64,000 bases of DNA, from contig JAXGQB010000014.1 of NCBI GenBank assembly GCA_040766655.1, forward strand, positions 62,001 through 126,000, read 5' to 3'. This stretch comes from JALOOB01 sp040766655 (GTDB lineage Bacteria; Chloroflexota; Anaerolineae; CG2-30-64-16). A program made the translations under genes and the position numbers. Positions 49,619 to 57,854 of this stretch are shown one piece after another; the first letter of the stretch is position 1, and each line of letters opens with the position of its first letter. The notes under the pieces were generated by a model. It had not been told where the DNA came from. It saw only the letters and a program-made list of their open reading frames with translations, and did no database searches.

Positions 49619-51318
49619 ATGAGCCTGCACTACGCTTACTCGTCCCAGATCTGGCCGTCCTCCCTGACGGCCGTGCTTCTCGTCGCGCTGGCCGTCTATG
49701 CCTGGCACAGGCGCACCGTCCCCGGCGCTCGCGCCTTCGCCATCACCTGCCTGATCGCCGTGCCGTGGGTGGCCGGCAACGCGGCGGAGGTGGCAGCGGT
49801 CGACGAGGCCGGCAAGCTGTTCTGGTTCAAGTTTCAGGCCGCCTGGCAGATGCCGGCGGCGACGGCTCTCACCTGCTTCGCCCTGGAATATGCCTGGCCC
49901 GGCCGCTGGCTGACCCGCCGCAACTTGCTCCAGCTTTCCATCGCTCCGCTGCTGACCCTCGTCCTGGTCGTCACCAACAATGTCCATCATCTGACCTGGG
50001 TGGGATTCACGTTTCAGAATGGACAGGTGATCCCGCTGCGAGGCCCGCTGAACTGGCTCCTCGTGGTCTATGCCTTGGGCTGGCCTCCCTGGCTCTCGTC
50101 GTCTTCGCCTGGCTATTTGTTCGTTCCCCGCAGCATCGCTGGCCGGCGGCCATCATGTTCGCCGGCGCGCTGACCGGGCGGATGCTCTACCTTCTGGAGG
50201 CAGCGCGCGTCCTGCCAACCGGCCTCCCCTTCAGTGTGCCTCCTGTCGCGCTCGAGTACGCGCTGTATGCCGTCGCCCTGTTTGGCTTTCGCATATTTGA
50301 CCCGATCCCCGCTGCCCGCCGCGCTGTGATCGCCCAGATGCGCGAGGGCGTGCTGGTGCTGGACGCCGACGGGCGGGTGGCGGGCCTGAACCCGGCTGCG
50401 GAGCGGATCCTGTGCCTGCCCGAGAAGCGCGCCACAGGCCAGCCGGTGAGCGAGCTGCTGCCCACCTATCCGGGCGGCCCCGTGGCCGGGCCTGCCGGCG
50501 TTGAGATCGAGCTGACCCTGCCGGCCGCGGCGCAGGCTGCCCGGCAGTACGTCCTGGAGATATCGCCGCTCACCGACTGGCGCGGGCTGGAAGTCGGACG
50601 GCTGCTGGTGCTGCGCGACGTGACGGAGCAGAAGCGCGCTCAGGCGCAGGTTCTCCAGCGGCAGTGGGCCGATGCCACCCTGCAGGAACGCGAACTGCTG
50701 GCCCAGGAGCTGCACGACGGGCTCGCCCAGAACCTGGCCTTTCTCAACCTGCAGGCGCAGGCCGCCACGCTCTATTTGCGTTCGGGACAGGTCGACGCGG
50801 CCCACGGCAGCCTGGACCGCCTGGCGAGGGTCGCCGGGGACATGCAGGGCGATGCGCGCGAGCTGATCGGCGACCTGCTGACCGTCAGCTGGCCGTCCGA
50901 AGGGCTGGCCGGCGTGGTGCGCCAGGCCGCGGCCCGTTTTGAGAGGCAGACCGGGTTGCCCGTGCGCCTGGCCGTTTCCGACGACCTGGAGGCGCTGGCT
51001 CCGGCGGCAGCTGTGCAGCTCCTGCGCATCCTCCAGGAGGCGCTGGCGAACGTGCGCAAGCACGCCGGCTGCCCCACGCAGATCGACGTGCGCCTGAGCG
51101 CGGATGACGGGCAGTTTCACATGACGGTTGCGGACAACGGAACAGGGTTTGACCCGGCGCTGGCAGGCGGCGGCCAACACTTCGGCCTGCAAGTCATGGC
51201 CCAGCGTGCCCGGCGCATCGGCGGCGAGCTCGCCGTCCGCTCCACTCCGGGCGAGGGCACCCGGGTGGAGGTGCGCGGGCCGCTTGCGGAACGCCGCGGA
51301 GACGCGGGGAAGGTGTGA
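49619..51318 (+). pseudogene. NarL-type sensor histidine kinase with a frameshift
   Basis: The first frame (49619-50173) encodes the 7TM-type membrane sensor (MSLHYAYSSQIWPSSLTAVLL...). Similarity continues in another frame from about 50081 (LASLALVVFAWLFVRSPQHRW), followed by a PAS domain (GVLVLDADGRVAGLNPAAERIL), HisKA_3 with the phosphorylated His in AQELHDGLAQ, and an HATPase (ALANVRKHAG, VADNGTGFDPALAGGG). One missing base near 50075-50085 accounts for the shift. It is either a real lesion or a sequencing error. Intact, it would phosphorylate the regulator at 51326. Confidence 0.85.
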
Positions 51319-51325
51319 CGCGGAG

Positions 51326-51988
51326 ATGAGAATTCTGCTTGCCGACGACCACAGTCTCTTCCTCGAGGGCATGCAGAACCTGCTGCGGGCCGGCGGCTAC
51401 CAGGTGGTCGGTGTCGCACATGACGGCCTGGAAGCGCTGCGGCTGGCACGCAGTCTGCATCCGGACCTCATCCTCATGGACGTGCGCATGCCGGGTTGCG
51501 ATGGGCTGACGGCCACGCGCCTGATCCAGGCGGAAATGCCCGAGTGCAAGATCGTGATGCTTACCACCTCGGACGACGATGCGGACCTCTTTGAAGCCGT
51601 CAAGAGCGGGGCCACCGGGTATCTGCTGAAGAACCTGGAGCCCAACCAGCTGTTTGACTACCTGCGCGGGCTTTCCCGGGGCGAGGCTCCCTTGTCCCGC
51701 GAGTTGTCGGCACGCCTGCTGCGCGAGTTTGCCCACCAGGCGGCCGCGCTCGACGAGCGTGCCGCCGCCCCCCTGCGCGGCGGTGCTCCTGCCGCGGAGC
51801 TTACGTCTCGTCAGCGCGAGATCCTCGTCCTGGTCGCGGACGGACTGACTTACAGGCAGGTCGGCGACGCCGTGGGCGTGAGCGAGAACACGGTCAAGTA
51901 CCACATGGGCGAGGTGCTCCAGCGCCTGCACCTGAAGAATCGCGAGCAGGTGGTGGCGTACGCGCGCCAGTTCGGAGTGACGCGGTGA
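51326..51988 (+). CDS. NarL/FixJ-family response regulator
   Basis: 220 residues. The receiver has the acidic pair in LLADDHSLFLEGM, the phosphoacceptor Asp in LILMDVRMPGCDG, the Thr in MLTTSDDD and Lys in YLLKNLEP. The LuxR-type helix-turn-helix is ELTSRQREILVLVADGLTYRQVGDAVGVSENTVKYHMGEVLQRLHLKNREQVV. Partner of the adjacent kinase, eight bases after its stop. The start is the ATG after CGGAG at 51326. Confidence 0.95.
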   Translation: MRILLADDHSLFLEGMQNLLRAGGYQVVGVAHDGLEALRLARSLHPDLILMDVRMPGCDGLTATRLIQAEMPECKIVMLTTSDDDADLFEAVKSGATGYLLKNLEPNQLFDYLRGLSRGEAPLSRELSARLLREFAHQAAALDERAAAPLRGGAPAAELTSRQREILVLVADGLTYRQVGDAVGVSENTVKYHMGEVLQRLHLKNREQVVAYARQFGVTR

Positions 51989-52070
51989 ACGACTGACGCG
52001 GAGACACGGAGACGGAGAGACGCGGAGACAGGGCAGCCTTCTCCGCGTCTCCGCGTCCCCCTCCCTATCC
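51989..52070. repeat. GACGCGGAGACACGGAGAC-type repeat, copy 1
   Basis: Low-complexity run of GACGCGGAGA and GACACGGAGA units followed by CTCCGCGTCTCCGCGTCC, so it can fold into a hairpin. Similar runs are at 52486-52545 and 54826-54900. Confidence 0.75.
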
Positions 52071-52160
52071 CCACGTATAGTCTCTCCCCCGGCGAGACTA
52101 TCCCTTTTTTGTCCCCACAGGTAGGTTACAAACCCCTCCGCGCGCCGATACACTGGATTC

Positions 52161-52556
52161 ATGAGCGCAAGGAAGATCGTGGTTTACGGGCAATCGTTGT
52201 TGCTGGCGGGGATGGCCGCAAGCCTGGCCGAGTGCCCCGGGCTCGAGGTCACGCGGGCCACCACGTGGGCCGGCGCGTGCCGGCGGATGGCCGGCCAGCC
52301 GCCCGATGTGCTGATCTTTGACCTCACCAACGCCTGCGAGAGCCAGATCCTGCCGCTCCTGTTTAAACACTCGGGCCTGCTGCTGATCGGCATGGACACC
52401 GAGAGCAACCAGGCGGTGGTGGTCTCGGGGCAGGGAGCGCGGTCGCTGACGCTGCAGCAGATGCGGGAGATGGTCGGGGCGGGCGGCGACGCGGAGGCGG
52501 CGAGACACGGAGACACGGAGACGGGGGGACACGGTGACCTGGAGATAACGCGATGA
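52161..52556 (+). CDS. Receiver-like protein lacking a clear phosphosite
   Basis: 131 residues. KIVVYGQSLLLAGMAASLAECPGLEV resembles the first strand and helix of receiver domains, and VLIFDLTN occupies the place of the phosphoacceptor strand (Asp kept). No output domain follows. The C-terminal GDAEAARHGDTETGGHGDLEITR is encoded by the dispersed GGAGACACGGAGAC repeat, so the original end may have been altered by repeat insertion. Confidence 0.6.
   Translation: MSARKIVVYGQSLLLAGMAASLAECPGLEVTRATTWAGACRRMAGQPPDVLIFDLTNACESQILPLLFKHSGLLLIGMDTESNQAVVVSGQGARSLTLQQMREMVGAGGDAEAARHGDTETGGHGDLEITR
52486..52545. repeat. GACGCGGAGACACGGAGAC-type repeat, copy 2
   Basis: GACGCGGAGGCGGCGAGACACGG and repeats of GAGACACGGAGAC inside the 3' end of the receiver-like gene. 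Confidence 0.7.
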
Positions 52557-52605
52557 ACAGAGCTACGGCTAGCTCAGATCATAAGCAGAGGCAAAGGAGA
52601 GCAAG

Positions 52606-54825
52606 ATGAAAGCCAACACTCGTCTGTTCAGGAGCATGGTATTGACCGTCGTGGTGGCCATGCTGTTGGGACCTGCCGGGCTCGCGCCCGCGCTGGCTCA
52701 AGAGTCGACCCTCGTGCTGACGATCGTCGGGGGCGACAACCAGACCGCGTACATCGGCACGCCCTACGCCGTTCCACTGCAGCTGACCGTCACCGATAGC
52801 GGCGCGCCGCTGTCGGCCGTGGAGGTCCGCTTTCTCGTGATCCCCGTGGACAAGAAAGCGAGCCTCAACCCGGACGCGTTCACGGCCTTCACCGACGCGA
52901 GCGGCATCGCAAGCGCCACGGTGACGGCGAACGAGTACATGGGCGCCATGGAAGTCCTCGCCATGTATGCCGGGCAGGACGCGATCTTCCACCTGGCCAA
53001 TACCAAGGAGCTGATGGTGACCGTCGCGGGCGGCGATAACCAGATGGGCGTGGTCGAGACGGCCTACGCGCAGCCCCTGCAGGTGACCGTCACCAGCATG
53101 AGCGCGCCGGTGGCAGGGGCCGTGGTCGCCTTTGACGCGCCCAGGAAGCCCGGGCTCGCGAGCCTCGTTCCCGACAGCTTCACCGCCACCACGGACGTTA
53201 ACGGCGTGGCCAGTGTCGCCGTGACGGCGAACGTGTACGAGGGACCCATGGAGGTCACCGCCAGTTTCAACGGGGAGACCACGGCCTTCCACCTCACCAA
53301 CATCGTCCAGCCGCCGGACCCGAACGCGAATCCCTTCCTGGCCGCCTCCAGCTGCCAGTTCAACGAGGGGGCTGGCGCGGACGACCCGGCCGCCAACGGC
53401 AACGCGAAGGTGTGCCAGGCGCAGACGACTAAGGTGGACTGCGAGCAGTACTGGTACTGCTGGTGGCGGGATACGGGCTTCCCGAATGCCCTCAGCGATC
53501 AGACCGCGATGCTCGAGATAGCGACGACCAAAGTGTACACCGAAGTCGGCCTCGCGGTCATACTGTATCGCGCCGGTAGGCACACCTCTAGCACCCCCCC
53601 ACAGCCTCTCGATGGGCGCTCGATTATGGGGCCAAACGTCGTCGCCATCGTCGGCACGAGTGAGATTGTGCTCGTCGGTGCCGGAGGCAGCACGTCTGGG
53701 GCAAACTACGCCAAGATCGCCTTCCAGCGGGTCTCCACCGGGTTCATCGGCAAGCAGCTGAAGGGGATCGTGTGGACGAGCATCGATGCTCAGGTCACCT
53801 GGGGCGTGTCCTACTGGAGGAACTGGGCTTTCGACGATTACTACGTGCCGCTGATCGTCTCCTCGGAGCACGCGACCGCCCGCGACCGCAGGGACGCGGT
53901 CGATGCCGCCAAGGGGCTGCGGGACACCTTCGCGTACGGTCGTGAGCTGACCTGGGGAGTCGATGGCTTCCTCGGGATGGGAGGATACCGGGACTATGGG
54001 AACATGCCAGACCACACGCCGCTTACCTCCGGCGATACGTTCATCTCGCAGCCGACCGACATCTACGTCAACGGCAAGCAGGTCACCCTGATCCCTACGC
54101 TGGATGAGATCGGCGGCCTCTCCGTCTGGCTGCCCGAGCAGAAGGTCCTCATCCCCACCGACCTCTTCGGCCCGTACCTGACCCCCATCGCCCCCCTCAA
54201 CGGGCGCTATATCCCGATCGACCACGTGCTGCAGACGCTGGAGTACTACCGGAGTCTCGGGGCGGAGAAGGTGATCTGGATGCACGGGAACTACGTGAGC
54301 GGTGCCGCGGAGGTAGACGCGGCGCTCGGTGCGCAGTATGACGCCCTGAACTATATCCGCACCCAGACGCTCAAGTACATCAGCTACGGCCGCAAGGTCG
54401 AGGACATCATGATGGTGGTCCAGCTGCCGGCCGATCTGGCCAACTGCCCCTACTGCCAGCCCTGGCTGCAGGACGTGCCATCGATCGTCCGGGCCGTCTA
54501 CCACGACTACCTGGGCTGGTTCGACGGGGATCCGGCCAGCCTCGGCAATCTTTGGTCGCTTGAGTCGGCGAGGCGGTTGGTGGACCTGGTGGGCGGCGAA
54601 AACGCCGTGCTGCAGGGCGCCAGGCAGGCGGTCACGGAGCATTCGCGGCTGGGCGCGCAGTGGGCCCTCCAAATCCTGGGACAGCTGCGGCTGGTCCACC
54701 CGAGCGAGGAGGCCGACGACCTCTACCGCCAGGCGCTCAAGATGATGGGTTTCACGACCAAGAATGCACCCATGCGCAACTGGTACTTGACGGAGCAGCA
54801 GCGGATTCTTCAGCCGCCGCAGTAG
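52606..54825 (+). CDS. Secreted alkylsulfatase homologue with degenerate metal site and two Ig-like domains
   Basis: 739 residues with an AAAGGAGAG site. Signal peptide (1-34, ending ALAQ), then two Big_1/invasin-like domains (about 38-130 and 132-225, each with GGDNQ...AVPLQLTV and ASATVTANEY), and a C-terminal BDS1-like alkylsulfatase region. Similarity includes YFIDHVLQTLEYYRSLGAEKV-like strings, DALNYIRTQTLKYISYG, VYHDYLGWFDGDPASL and AMRNWYLT-like APMRNWYLTEQQ. The THSHxDHxxG metal motif reads WTSIDAQVTWG and the SHHWP-like site reads WMHGNYV, so the zinc ligands look lost. Probably a binding protein, not a sulfatase. Confidence 0.75.
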   Translation: MKANTRLFRSMVLTVVVAMLLGPAGLAPALAQESTLVLTIVGGDNQTAYIGTPYAVPLQLTVTDSGAPLSAVEVRFLVIPVDKKASLNPDAFTAFTDASGIASATVTANEYMGAMEVLAMYAGQDAIFHLANTKELMVTVAGGDNQMGVVETAYAQPLQVTVTSMSAPVAGAVVAFDAPRKPGLASLVPDSFTATTDVNGVASVAVTANVYEGPMEVTASFNGETTAFHLTNIVQPPDPNANPFLAASSCQFNEGAGADDPAANGNAKVCQAQTTKVDCEQYWYCWWRDTGFPNALSDQTAMLEIATTKVYTEVGLAVILYRAGRHTSSTPPQPLDGRSIMGPNVVAIVGTSEIVLVGAGGSTSGANYAKIAFQRVSTGFIGKQLKGIVWTSIDAQVTWGVSYWRNWAFDDYYVPLIVSSEHATARDRRDAVDAAKGLRDTFAYGRELTWGVDGFLGMGGYRDYGNMPDHTPLTSGDTFISQPTDIYVNGKQVTLIPTLDEIGGLSVWLPEQKVLIPTDLFGPYLTPIAPLNGRYIPIDHVLQTLEYYRSLGAEKVIWMHGNYVSGAAEVDAALGAQYDALNYIRTQTLKYISYGRKVEDIMMVVQLPADLANCPYCQPWLQDVPSIVRAVYHDYLGWFDGDPASLGNLWSLESARRLVDLVGGENAVLQGARQAVTEHSRLGAQWALQILGQLRLVHPSEEADDLYRQALKMMGFTTKNAPMRNWYLTEQQRILQPPQ

Positions 54826-54900
54826 ACGGAGGGAAGACGTAGGGACGGGGAGACGCGGAGATTGGGAGACGCGGAGACGGGGAGACCCGCTCCGCGTCTT
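54826..54900. repeat. GACGCGGAGACACGGAGAC-type repeat, copy 3
   Basis: Alternating GGGGAGACGCGGAGA units followed by CCGCTCCGCGTCTT, directly after the stop codon. Confidence 0.75.
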
Positions 54901-55124
54901 ACTATCCCGGAGCAAAGCGGAGTGGAGTGGGAACGTGTCTTCGGGCAATTACTCGTGAGTCAGCGAACCCCGTTCGGTAACATTCTTGATGAGTCAATTC
55001 GAGCGCTTGACGAGGCGTCTGATCTGGTTGCAGTAACAAACCACTGACGCGGTCTTCTACTGCCGTGTCAGGGGGTCGCAAACAGCCTGTTTGGAGACTT
55101 GGGGCCGATAAGGCGAACTCCTAC

Positions 55125-55165
55125 CTCTGGATCAGAAGTTTGGGGTTCGAATCCCTGTCCCCGAG
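55125..55165 (+). repeat. Third copy of the tRNA-Gln 3' end (right end of segment B)
   Basis: 41 bp identical to 33242-33282, followed by a strong terminator. Confidence 0.9.
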
Positions 55166-55174
55166 CGAAATCGC

Positions 55175-55213
55175 AAGGCCGGTGCTCTCGCGTGAAAGCT
55201 GAGCACCGGCCTT
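55175..55213 (+). terminator. Intrinsic terminator after the third att copy
   Basis: AAGGCCGGTGCTC pairs perfectly with GAGCACCGGCCTT (13 bp), followed by CTTTAAA. Confidence 0.8.
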
Positions 55214-55275
55214 CTTTAAATGAATCGGGCGGCCCTCATCGGTCTTTCGCACGGCTTCATCGTGCGCCACCGCAA

Positions 55276-57003
55276 TCATCCGGCAAAAAAGTAGATCAGC
55301 AAATCATCTAGCGTTCCGCGAACATTGCCGTAGGAGTGCCCATCGTGGGTCTCTATGTACAGCAATGGATAGTCGTTCGCCTCCAGGATGTCGCGCAGAC
55401 GAAGAGACGCGGCTCCCCCGTCGTATGTACCGTGGCTGAGGAACACTCTTAGCGGCAATCGCGCCGCCTCTTGATATGTGTCAAACAACCATTCTCCCGA
55501 TACGTAGGGTGATTGAATCGCGATCTGGTGAAACACATCCGCATATGCGAGCCCCATGTGTGCCGTGAACATACCACCAAGCGAAAAGCCGACCAGCGCA
55601 CGGGCATCGGGCGAGGGATCGGTTCTGTAGGCCGCATCAATCGTTGGGACAAGTTCCAGGGCCACAAAATCGCAGAATGGGCACGCATCAACGCTGTCGG
55701 GGACCAGCTCCTGTTCACGACGGTTGTCACCCGTGATTGGGTCACGCGGGTCAATAAAGACAGCGATGACCGGCCCAACCCGTTCATCGGCGATCAGGTT
55801 ATCCAGCACATTCACCATGGCCCCCATCCCCGGATTGGCGTAATCCTGACCATCCGTCACATAGATCACCGGCAGGCTCTCCTGCGTTTCATATCTGGCA
55901 GGGGTATAGACGCGGTAACTCACGTCGTATGTGAGGTTCTGGCTGGGCAGGGTGAAGTCGTCGCTGAAGGAGCCGTGCTCGGCATCATCACGCGAAAGTG
56001 TGAACTCAGGATACACATACTTCGGCATACGCACGACCGATCTCGTTCCCAAGCCGCCGACCTGAGTGAATGGGTTCAAGGGGTCGAGAATGTAGTCGCT
56101 GGAATTCAGCAGGATCTCGTAGTCCAGGCGAGCGTCAGCCTCGAATTGTCTCACCATCCACCACAGGTCAGTTTGGCCATGGCGCTCATATGGCGCTGCA
56201 AAATCCCCCCGCCATATAACACTATCTGCTAGTCCGCGGTAAAGAAACACAACAGTCTCGCCAAAGACCAGGGGCATCTGGCCGGTGGCCACCACTATGT
56301 CCCAGAAAGGGTCAATCCGATCGCTTTGGATCGCCGTCCTCCGCAAGCTATCGAATTCTGCCAACGTGCTGAACTCACTGCTGGAACCCACAAAGACTAA
56401 CGACTCGGCATCCTCCGGTAGTTCCATTGCACCAGGCGACGCAACCGTGAAGGTCCAGGTCGCATCGGTGGGCTCGGCGAACTCGTTGTAGATGTAGCGA
56501 ATCGTGTGTTCGCCCGGAGTGGGATTTGCCAGTACCACGTTCAATACACGGTACTGCTTGCCCCAATCCAGATCTATGGTGCCAAAGGCGGCCAGATCAA
56601 CTGGATGGCCGTCGACGATCAGTTCCCAGGCAATGGTGGACCACAGCGTATCCAGTTCTGAAGTTGTATCAGCAAAGATGCCGTATCCGATGAAGTAATA
56701 CGGCATTACAGGAACTTCACATTCTCTTGTAATTACAGCGGGGTCAGATTCGGTGATATACGGATCACAGAAGTCGAAGAGTTGAGGCTCTGCACCGCCT
56801 TCATCCTGGGCGGTTGTGAGCACCATATCGCCGATCCTCTCGCCCGGCTCGATCATATCGAGCATAACCGGCGAGGTTGGGGTTGGTGTCACAGTCGGAG
56901 GAATGGACGTTGGTATGACAGTTGGTGTGACTGGCGTAGGAGCCGTGCACGCCGACAACGTAAGAGCAATCGCGAGCGTACTGAGCATAAGGTGCTTTGC
57001 CAT
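55276..57003 (-). CDS. Lipoprotein esterase (enterochelin-esterase/EstD-like)
   Basis: 575 residues. Lipobox LSAC (about 16-19), a Pro/Thr stalk, an N-terminal domain of unknown type (about 50-300), then an alpha/beta hydrolase: YDVSYRVYTPARYETQESLPVIYVTDGQDY, nucleophile serine in VGFSLGGMF, Asp region near YDGG, and catalytic His in THDGHSYGNVRG. It resembles bacterial esterase-D and IroE-type enzymes. Substrate unknown. It is the sole intact gene of segment C and runs convergent to the terminator at 55175. Confidence 0.85.
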   Translation of the reverse strand: MAKHLMLSTLAIALTLSACTAPTPVTPTVIPTSIPPTVTPTPTSPVMLDMIEPGERIGDMVLTTAQDEGGAEPQLFDFCDPYITESDPAVITRECEVPVMPYYFIGYGIFADTTSELDTLWSTIAWELIVDGHPVDLAAFGTIDLDWGKQYRVLNVVLANPTPGEHTIRYIYNEFAEPTDATWTFTVASPGAMELPEDAESLVFVGSSSEFSTLAEFDSLRRTAIQSDRIDPFWDIVVATGQMPLVFGETVVFLYRGLADSVIWRGDFAAPYERHGQTDLWWMVRQFEADARLDYEILLNSSDYILDPLNPFTQVGGLGTRSVVRMPKYVYPEFTLSRDDAEHGSFSDDFTLPSQNLTYDVSYRVYTPARYETQESLPVIYVTDGQDYANPGMGAMVNVLDNLIADERVGPVIAVFIDPRDPITGDNRREQELVPDSVDACPFCDFVALELVPTIDAAYRTDPSPDARALVGFSLGGMFTAHMGLAYADVFHQIAIQSPYVSGEWLFDTYQEAARLPLRVFLSHGTYDGGAASLRLRDILEANDYPLLYIETHDGHSYGNVRGTLDDLLIYFFAG

Positions 57004-57600
57004 CTATCCTCCTGCACCCGCATTATCGCGCATTTCGGGACGCGCGGCACACGCAGTTTTACCTCCTGACATTGCGCAGCTCACCCCGCTCTCCTACTCC
57101 TTCCTCTCCTCCAATAACTTCCGCGGTCAGCGCGGCCAGTTCACCTCGACAACGGTCAACGGCCTGTGGGTTGCCCTGACTGGCGTAGAGGGCCAGGCAG
57201 TCACCGAACAGCTTGCACACCAGCGACCACGAACGGTTTAATTCTTAGGGAGGGCGACCCCGGGGTGCAACCGCAGTTGATCAGCCCCCAAGGTCTGGGC
57301 GCGGTGCCGGTCTGGTTCGCGAGTGGGTCGGAGTTGCAGGGCGCGATCAGCGATGGCGAACTCCTAACCGACGAGCTTTAGGCGCTTCCTTCGCTCTTGA
57401 AAGGCTCCGCTCGACTCTATCAGGCGACTCTCCATCCGACGGGCCCAACAGGTCGCAGTTGGGCCTGTCGGCATGATCGAGTTCAACGCGAAGGGCTCGT
57501 TGGAGGACGGACGGACTTTCATGGTGACTACTGTGTGGGCTCGAACTGACCAGAATCCGACGGGGCGCATCGAGTTTCGCTGAGGACTGCGGATTCTGGC
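57004..57600. other. Decayed coding sequence (possible)
   Basis: No intact gene. Three short forward-frame pieces in different frames look protein-like: NNFRGQRGQFTSTTVNGLWVAL (57110-57180), GVQPQLISPQGLGAVPVWF (57262-57320, ending LLTDEL) and MIEFNAKGSLEDGRTFMVTTV (57473-57583). This suggests one gene broken by several indels. GGCGAACTCCTA at 57354 also occurs at 55112 just before the third att copy, hinting at a duplicated segment edge. Confidence 0.4.
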
Positions 57601-57604
57601 TCCG

Positions 57605-57643
57605 CTGGATCAAAAGGTTGGGGTGCGAAGACTTTCCCCCGAG
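57605..57643 (+). repeat. Fourth, degenerate copy of the tRNA-Gln 3' end
   Basis: 39 bases aligning without gaps to the tRNA 3' half with 8 mismatches, ending CCCCGAG, and followed by a terminator. Confidence 0.7.
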
Positions 57644-57645
57644 TA

Positions 57646-57684
57646 AACGGCCAGCTGACCGAAGATCAGTTGGCCGTTCCTTTT
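57646..57684 (+). terminator. Intrinsic terminator after the degenerate att copy
   Basis: AACGGCCAGCTGA pairs with TCAGTTGGCCGTT (13 bp, one G-U) followed by CCTTTT. Possibly the original terminator of the tRNA-Gln gene. Confidence 0.75.
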
Positions 57685-57854
57685 CTTCTCTCCGCCTCCA
57701 ATTCTCAGATGCCTCGTACAGCTGCCGCCTAAAGGCTTCAGGCCGCCGGCGTGGCGCGCACGGACCTGCCGTCCTCGATGCAGCCCTTCACCTCGATGGC
57801 CGCGGCGGCGCGCGGGTCGCCGTTGTCTCTTCCCTTATTCTTCAGGGAGCGCAA

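Larger units (their letters stand above)
49437..55165. mobile_element. Segment B: cargo island without recombinase
   Basis: Bounded by tRNA-Gln 3'-end copies at 49395-49436 and 55125-55165. It contains a two-component system, a receiver-like protein and a secreted alkylsulfatase homologue. No integrase, so it may be a remnant or depend on a recombinase supplied elsewhere. Confidence 0.6.
55166..57643. mobile_element. Segment C: older remnant between tRNA-Gln 3'-end copies
   Basis: Lies between the third, exact copy and a fourth, degenerate one at 57605-57643 (31 of 39 bases). It contains an esterase gene and about 600 bp of decayed sequence. No recombinase. Confidence 0.5.

Noticed and set aside
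52579..54948. 789-codon reverse-strand ORF
   Set aside because: Shadow of the alkylsulfatase homologue on the forward strand, which has a signal peptide, domains and ribosome-binding site.
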